From an uncultured Oscillospiraceae bacterium (GTDB lineage: Bacteria > Bacillota > Clostridia > UBA1212 > SIG427): a stretch of 25,965 bases of DNA. A program made the translations under genes and the position numbers. Where the stretch lies: contig CABQMV010000011.1 in NCBI GenBank assembly GCA_902465325.1, positions 1 through 25,965 of the forward strand. The letters are read 5' to 3'. The notes below the pieces were generated by a model. The model did no database searches and was not told the origin of the DNA. It saw only the letters and a program-made list of their open reading frames with translations. Shown here piece by piece: positions 21,726-25,965 of this stretch (position 1 is the stretch's first letter; every line of letters starts with the position of its first letter).

Positions 21726-23558
21726 TTATTTTTTCTCCTTTAAAGCGTTAAAAAGTGTTTCGGCAGCCTTTTTATTCATCCCCGGCGCCTTGGACAATTC
21801 CTCTTCTGAGGCCTTTCTTATAGCCGCAAAAGTGCCAAAATATTTCAGCAGCGCAAATTTCCGCTTTTTCCCAATACCGGGAATATCGTCTAGAATAGAC
21901 TTTCTGTATCGCTTCTCTGTTAATTTTCGGTTATACGTTATGGCAAAGCGATGGGCCTCGTTCTGTATGCCGCTGATAAAGTGCCAAAGCTCCGGGTCCT
22001 CTTTCAGGCAATATTCCATGGCTCCTCCTACAAGGGACCTGGTTTTATGTCTGTCATCCTTTACCATACCAAAAATGGGAATTGTAAGCTGAAAATCCCG
22101 GGCCGTTTGCCGGGCCGCTTCTGTCTGTCCCAGACCGCCGTCAATCAATATCAGATCCGGCGACTCAGCAAACCCCTTATCCCCCTGGCACAGATGGGTA
22201 AACCGCCTTGTAAGTACCTCACGCATAGAACCCACATCATTTCTCTGCGTAATCTGCTTCATTTTAAATCTTTTATATTCCTGCTTAAAAGGCTTCCCAT
22301 CCAGAAAAACAACCATAGAAGCATTAATTTCGCTGTCTCCTAAATTAGAAATATCGTAGGCCTCAATGCGTCTGGGAATCTGGGGCAGCTGCAAGGCCTG
22401 CCGCACGCGCTCTAGCTGTTTTAAATTTTTCACCTGGATCTGATTTCCTTTGGATTCAAAATTCAGCAGCATAATAGCTGCGTTATTCCTCACCATCAAA
22501 GAAATTTTACGCATTTCCCCGCGTTTCGCATTTAATAGGGTACACCTGTGCCCCGATATCTGGGAAAGCATTTGCCCAAGCAGTATGCTCTCATTGTCAG
22601 GTAGCTCCGGATCTGTATATATTTTAGAAGGAATCAGTCTGTCCTCTCGATAGTACTGCTCAATGAAAGACTGCACCAGCTCCGCTTCAGACTCTTCCCC
22701 TGCGCCCCCCAGTATAAAAAATTCCCTGCCCAGTATTTTTCCATTTCGCATAAAAAAGACCTGTATGCAGGCGTTCACACTGTTTTTTGCTACCGATATA
22801 ACATCGCAGCTTCCTCCGCCTATGTGGTCTACCTTCTGTTCTGCTGAAAGCTTGTCCAATGCATTGATTCTATCCCGGAACTTTGCAGCCAGTTCAAAGT
22901 TCAGCTTCTCTGCCGCCTCTCGCATTTCTATTTCAAACTGTTTCCGGATTTCTGTATGCTTACCGCTAAGAAAAGCGCAGATCCCCGAAACATATGCCAT
23001 GTACTCCTCACGGGAAACTCTGCCCTGACAGGGACCGCAGCAGAGGCCAATATGATAGTTAAGACAAACCCTTTCCTTTTTCGCAGAGCTTACCTTCTTA
23101 TCACACAGACGCAGAGGAAATATCCTGCGTAAAGCATCTAAGGTTGTATTGATGGCATCCATACTGCAATAAGGCCCAAAATATTTACTTCCGTCTTTTT
23201 CCATCTTCCTGGCCATCAACACTTTGGGATATTCATCCTGTACTGTCACCTTTATGTAAGGATATCCCTTGTCGTCTTTCAAAAGTACATTGTACTTGGG
23301 ACTGTATTTTTTAATTAAATTGCATTCCAGAATTAATGCTTCGTATTCTCCGTCCGTTATTATATATTCAAATCTGGCAATCTGGGAAATCATGTTCGTA
23401 ATCCGCTGATTATGAGCTCCTTTCCGAAAATAGGAGCTGAGCCGGTTTTTGAGGACTACTGCTTTTCCTACATAAATAACCTCGTCCTCTTCGTTGTGCA
23501 TGAGATATACCCCCGGCTTCTCCGGCACTCTTTTTAGTTCTTCCTTAAAATCAAACAT
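21726..23558 (-). CDS. uvrC: Excinuclease ABC subunit C
   Basis: 610 residues from the ATG at 23558 (TGAGGAAAG 3-6 nt upstream); an ATG four codons earlier lacks a ribosome site. N-terminal GIY-YIG nuclease (PGVYLMHNEEDEVIYVGKA, about 12-90) makes the 3' incision. A Cys-rich segment (CLNYHIGLCCGPC) follows, then a UVR motif (about 200-240), an RNase H-like nuclease domain for the 5' incision (about 375-540, EAYDISNLGDSE and LILIDGGLGQ) and tandem helix-hairpin-helix motifs (PGIGKKRKFALL, APGMNKKAAETL). Works with UvrAB in nucleotide excision repair. Confidence 0.97.
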   Translation of the reverse strand: MFDFKEELKRVPEKPGVYLMHNEEDEVIYVGKAVVLKNRLSSYFRKGAHNQRITNMISQIARFEYIITDGEYEALILECNLIKKYSPKYNVLLKDDKGYPYIKVTVQDEYPKVLMARKMEKDGSKYFGPYCSMDAINTTLDALRRIFPLRLCDKKVSSAKKERVCLNYHIGLCCGPCQGRVSREEYMAYVSGICAFLSGKHTEIRKQFEIEMREAAEKLNFELAAKFRDRINALDKLSAEQKVDHIGGGSCDVISVAKNSVNACIQVFFMRNGKILGREFFILGGAGEESEAELVQSFIEQYYREDRLIPSKIYTDPELPDNESILLGQMLSQISGHRCTLLNAKRGEMRKISLMVRNNAAIMLLNFESKGNQIQVKNLKQLERVRQALQLPQIPRRIEAYDISNLGDSEINASMVVFLDGKPFKQEYKRFKMKQITQRNDVGSMREVLTRRFTHLCQGDKGFAESPDLILIDGGLGQTEAARQTARDFQLTIPIFGMVKDDRHKTRSLVGGAMEYCLKEDPELWHFISGIQNEAHRFAITYNRKLTEKRYRKSILDDIPGIGKKRKFALLKYFGTFAAIRKASEEELSKAPGMNKKAAETLFNALKEKK

Positions 23559-23591
23559 GGCTTTCCTCATACTGTACGTGTACTGTTTTTA

Positions 23592-23620
23592 TTTTACCAC
23601 GATAAGAAGGAAGGAGGCAA
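23592..23620 (-). promoter_or_regulatory. Possible uvrC promoter overlapping the upstream terminator
   Basis: TTGCCT, 18-bp spacer and TAAAAT on the minus strand. The -35 lies in the 3' arm of the preceding terminator. Moderate match only. Confidence 0.35.
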
Positions 23621-23639
23621 GATTAAGACCCTGCCTCCT
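23612..23639 (-). terminator. Terminator after the small lipoprotein gene
   Basis: Minus-strand AGGAGGCA (23639 to 23632) pairs with TGCCTCCT (23619 to 23612) around a 12-nt loop, then TCCTTCTTAT. Good stem, poor T run. Confidence 0.55.
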
Positions 23640-23648
23640 CTGCTTTCA

Positions 23649-23942
23649 TTATCCGTTTACCTGTTTTGCCGCTCCGGACGCATTTTTGATATCGTCACCT
23701 ATATCTTCAATGCCTTGCCCGATATCCTCTCCCAGATTTCCTTTATTGTCTGTAGCATTGGGAGCCACAGAAGCGCTCGGAGAAACGCTCTGCTTAGGTT
23801 CATCGGTTTTTACCTGCGCTGTCGCAGAAGGAGCTGCGCTGCCGGACTGCTGCACTTTGCCGTCTTCCATCCGACATCCGCAGAAGGCCGCAAGCATTAC
23901 AGCCGCCAGTACACAGAGAATTTTTATTTTCAATGATTTCAT
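23649..23942 (-). CDS. Small predicted lipoprotein
   Basis: 97 residues from the ATG at 23942, preceded by GGGAGG 6 nt upstream. A type II-like signal (KIKILCVLAAVMLAAFCGC) ends in an imperfect lipobox FCGC, so C23 could be lipidated. The mature part is low-complexity (Ser/Ala/Pro-rich, 30-65), followed by an acidic amphipathic tail with spaced DIGQGIEDIGDDI repeats. I recognise no catalytic domain. It lies between tuf and uvrC with terminators on both sides, so it is a single-gene unit. Surface location is inferred from the signal. Confidence 0.8.
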   Translation of the reverse strand: MKSLKIKILCVLAAVMLAAFCGCRMEDGKVQQSGSAAPSATAQVKTDEPKQSVSPSASVAPNATDNKGNLGEDIGQGIEDIGDDIKNASGAAKQVNG

Positions 23943-24004
23943 TGTTATCCTCCCTTTCAACAGTATTATTTACCATGGGAAGAAAACTATGCATCCAAAA
24001 ATTA

Positions 24005-24038
24005 GAAAAAAGGCCGCCACATCCGTGACGGCCTTTTT
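24005..24038 (-). terminator. Terminator of tuf
   Basis: Minus-strand GGCCGTCAC (24033 to 24025), GGAT loop, GTGGCGGCC (24020 to 24012), flanked by A5 and T6. It lies 14 bp after the tuf stop. The plus strand could also terminate here. Confidence 0.9.
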
Positions 24039-24051
24039 ATTCATAGAAAAA

Positions 24052-25260
24052 TTATTCCAGAATGCTGGTAACAGTACCGGAAGCAACTGTACGGCCACCC
24101 TCACGGATAGCAAAGCGCAGGCCTTCCTCCATAGCAATTTCAGTGATCAGTTTCACTTCAATTTCAACGTTGTCGCCAGGCATTACCATCTCTGTTCCCT
24201 CAGGAAGTGTAATGGTACCGGTTACATCCGTTGTCCTGAAATAGAACTGAGGTCTGTAGTTCGTAAAGAACGGGCTGTGACGGCCACCCTCATCCTTGGT
24301 CAGAACGTATATCTGACCCTTGAAATGAGTGTGAGGGTGAATGGAACCGGGTTTCGCCAGAACCTGACCTCTCTCAATTTCCGTTCTCTGGATACCTCTC
24401 AGCAGGGCACCGATATTGTCACCGGCATAAGCCTCGTCCAGAAGCTTTCTGAACATCTCAACACCAGTAATAACCGTCTTCTTCTTCTCTTCGGAAAGAC
24501 CAACAATCTCAGCCTCGTCGCCAACCTTTACAGTACCTCTCTCTACTCTACCAGTAGCAACGGTACCACGGCCTGTGATTGTGAATACGTCCTCAACAGG
24601 CATCAGGAAAGGCAGATCTCTGGGTCTCTCAGGAGTCGGAATATATTTGTCAACCGCATCCATCAACTCATGAATGCAAGCATACTCAGGAGCATTGGAA
24701 TCCTCTGATGTGCACTCCAAAGCCTTCAGAGCAGAACCTCTGATAATCGGAATGTCATCTCCCGGGAACTCGTACTTGTTCAGCAGATCTCTGATTTCCA
24801 TTTCGGAAAGATCCAGAAGTTCCTGATCCTCTTCAGACAGCTGATCGCACTTATTCATAAATACTACTATGTAGGGCACCCCTACCTGACGAGCAAGAAG
24901 AATATGCTCTCTTGTCTGAGCCTGCGGGCCATCCGGACCGGAAACCAACAGAATCGCACCGTCCATCTGAGCGGCACCGGTGATCATGTTCTTAACATAG
25001 TCAGCATGTCCGGGGCAGTCCACATGGGCATAGTGACGAGCGTCTGTCTCGTACTCTACATGTGCAGTGTTAATCGTAATACCTCTTGCCCTCTCCTCGG
25101 GAGCGTTGTCGATCTGGTCATACGCCTTCACCTCAGCATGTCCTCCTAAAGCCAAAACTTTAGTAATCGCTGCAGTCAAAGTCGTCTTACCATGGTCAAC
25201 GTGACCGATGGTACCAATATTTACATGTGGTTTTGTTCTTTCGAACTTAGCTTTTGCCAT
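24052..25260 (-). CDS. tuf: Elongation factor Tu
   Basis: 402 residues. GTPase motifs G1 GHVDHGKT (19-26), G2 in RGITINT, G3 DCPGH (81-85), G4 NKCD (136-139), G5 SALK; then beta-barrel domains 2 and 3. Delivers aminoacyl-tRNA to the ribosome. AAGGAGG precedes the ATG. The strand after G3 is unusual: residues 107-115 read SGPDGPQAQ where most bacteria have SAADGPMPQ, and the G domain has an Asn/Cys-containing insertion after SALKALE. It follows fusA, as in the str operon, but has its own promoter in the 156-bp spacer. Confidence 0.98.
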   Translation of the reverse strand: MAKAKFERTKPHVNIGTIGHVDHGKTTLTAAITKVLALGGHAEVKAYDQIDNAPEERARGITINTAHVEYETDARHYAHVDCPGHADYVKNMITGAAQMDGAILLVSGPDGPQAQTREHILLARQVGVPYIVVFMNKCDQLSEEDQELLDLSEMEIRDLLNKYEFPGDDIPIIRGSALKALECTSEDSNAPEYACIHELMDAVDKYIPTPERPRDLPFLMPVEDVFTITGRGTVATGRVERGTVKVGDEAEIVGLSEEKKKTVITGVEMFRKLLDEAYAGDNIGALLRGIQRTEIERGQVLAKPGSIHPHTHFKGQIYVLTKDEGGRHSPFFTNYRPQFYFRTTDVTGTITLPEGTEMVMPGDNVEIEVKLITEIAMEEGLRFAIREGGRTVASGTVTSILE

Positions 25261-25322
25261 TTTAAACTTCCTCCTTATGATTGATAACAGTAAAATTCAA
25301 AATTTATATAGCGCATATTGTT

Positions 25323-25351
25323 ATAATACACAATTTTACGCCGCTAGGCAA
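25323..25351 (-). promoter_or_regulatory. Promoter of tuf in the fusA-tuf spacer
   Basis: TTGCCT (25351 to 25346), 17-bp spacer, TATTAT (25328 to 25323). No terminator separates fusA from it, so tuf is probably read both from here and from the upstream operon. Confidence 0.65.
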
Positions 25352-25416
25352 GTATTTTTTTCCATTTCAGAAAAATTATGCCCAGAAAATCCAAATCTTA
25401 TACAAGGTCAGTAAAA

Positions 25417-25965
25417 TTAAGCCTTGTTTTTGCTGGCAAGCACAGCCTCCTGTACACTTCTGGGAACTTCCTCATAGTGACTGGGCTCCATAGAAAATGC
25501 ACCGCGCCCCTGTGTCATAGAACGCAAAGCTGTAGCATACCCAAACATTTCGGCTAGCGGAACCAGTGCAGAAATCGCCTTTGCACCGCCTACATCCTCC
25601 ATTCCCTCAATCTTTCCTCTTCTGGAACTGAGGGTACCGATGATGTCGCCCAAATACTCCTCCGGTACATTTACACTCACCTTCATAATGGGCTCCAGCA
25701 ATACCGGATCCGCTTTTTTACACGCTTCCTTGATGGCCATAGAACCTGCTATCTTAAAAGCCATTTCCGATGAGTCTACATCATGGTAGGAGCCGTCTAC
25801 CAGAGCTACCTTCAGGTCAACCACCTGATATCCGCCCAGGACACCAGACTGCAGGGCTTCCTGAATACCCTGGTCAACAGGAGCAATATATTCTTTCGGA
25901 ATAACGCCTCCTACAATTCGGTTTTCAAAGGTGTACCCGGCACCGCGCTCCTGAGGCTCTACCTC
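25417..25965 (-). CDS. fusA: Elongation factor G, C-terminal part (runs off the window)
   Basis: The frame is open from the window edge (25965) to the stop at 25417, giving the last 182 residues. It contains the end of domain IV (GGVIPKEYIAPVDQGIQEAL, VALVDGSYHDVDSSEMAF) and domain V (EPIMKVSVNVPEEYLGDII, MTQGRGAFSMEPSHYEEVP). This is the canonical translocation factor, not a tetracycline-resistance paralogue, judging by the standard C-terminus and the tuf gene downstream. The apparent ATG at 25824 is internal. Confidence 0.97.
   Translation of the reverse strand, partial: EVEPQERGAGYTFENRIVGGVIPKEYIAPVDQGIQEALQSGVLGGYQVVDLKVALVDGSYHDVDSSEMAFKIAGSMAIKEACKKADPVLLEPIMKVSVNVPEEYLGDIIGTLSSRRGKIEGMEDVGGAKAISALVPLAEMFGYATALRSMTQGRGAFSMEPSHYEEVPRSVQEAVLASKNKA

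Noticed and set aside
23494..24708. 404-codon open frame on the plus strand
   Set aside because: It runs antisense through uvrC's end, the lipoprotein, a terminator and tuf; composition is not protein-like.
1..25965. CRISPR arrays, tRNA genes, rRNA genes, insertion sequences
   Set aside because: I found no regularly spaced repeats, no cloverleaf-like sequence in the spacers and no transposase motifs.

Overview
The window reads as chromosomal DNA of an anaerobic Firmicute, most likely a Lachnospiraceae-type Clostridium. The evidence is AT-rich spacers with sigma-A-like promoters, strong AGGAGG ribosome sites, a Clostridia-style FeoA-FeoA-FeoB cluster, GTP-type PEP carboxykinase, a TatD / G5-3D protein / RsmA neighbourhood and an fusA-tuf pair. 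The taxon is inference. Nearly all genes lie on the minus strand. The exceptions are a small secreted-protein gene near the left end and a three-gene plus-strand block at 10936-15169. I see no tRNA, rRNA, CRISPR array or intact mobile element.

Left to right: an XRE regulator faces a small exported protein whose signal peptide is out of frame by one base in a T8 tract. Next is a heterodimeric ABC exporter (4947 to 1314, minus). It has a consensus promoter under a perfect 14-bp palindrome and a roughly 160-nt leader that ends in an intrinsic terminator just before the first gene, so an attenuation layout. An iron block follows: ferritin, then the feo operon (feoA, feoA, feoB and a FeoB-associated membrane/HMA protein). 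The feo operon carries three copies of a GTTAG(N6)CTAAC operator, a terminator between the feoA pair and feoB, and a dnaX-like -1 frameshift signal in its last gene.

The middle holds an orphan corrinoid-activator ATPase. Divergent from it, with overlapping promoters, run two tandem SASA-type esterases and a PHP phosphoesterase. The second esterase is fused to an alpha/beta hydrolase, and its stop overlaps the PHP start. Beyond the shared terminator the minus strand resumes with a patatin-like lipase and PEP carboxykinase, then rsmA, a G5/3D cell-wall protein with a perfect WalR-type box at its promoter, tatD, a metallophosphoesterase and uvrC. A small lipoprotein, tuf with its own promoter, and the 3' part of fusA close the window.

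The most unusual features are regulatory and recoding signals: the putative programmed frameshift that joins a membrane anchor to a metal-binding domain, the exporter attenuator, and the multi-operator feo operon. The esterase/hydrolase/PHP operon is the least familiar enzyme set. Two single-base frame breaks lie in homopolymers, so sequencing error must be excluded before either is treated as biology.
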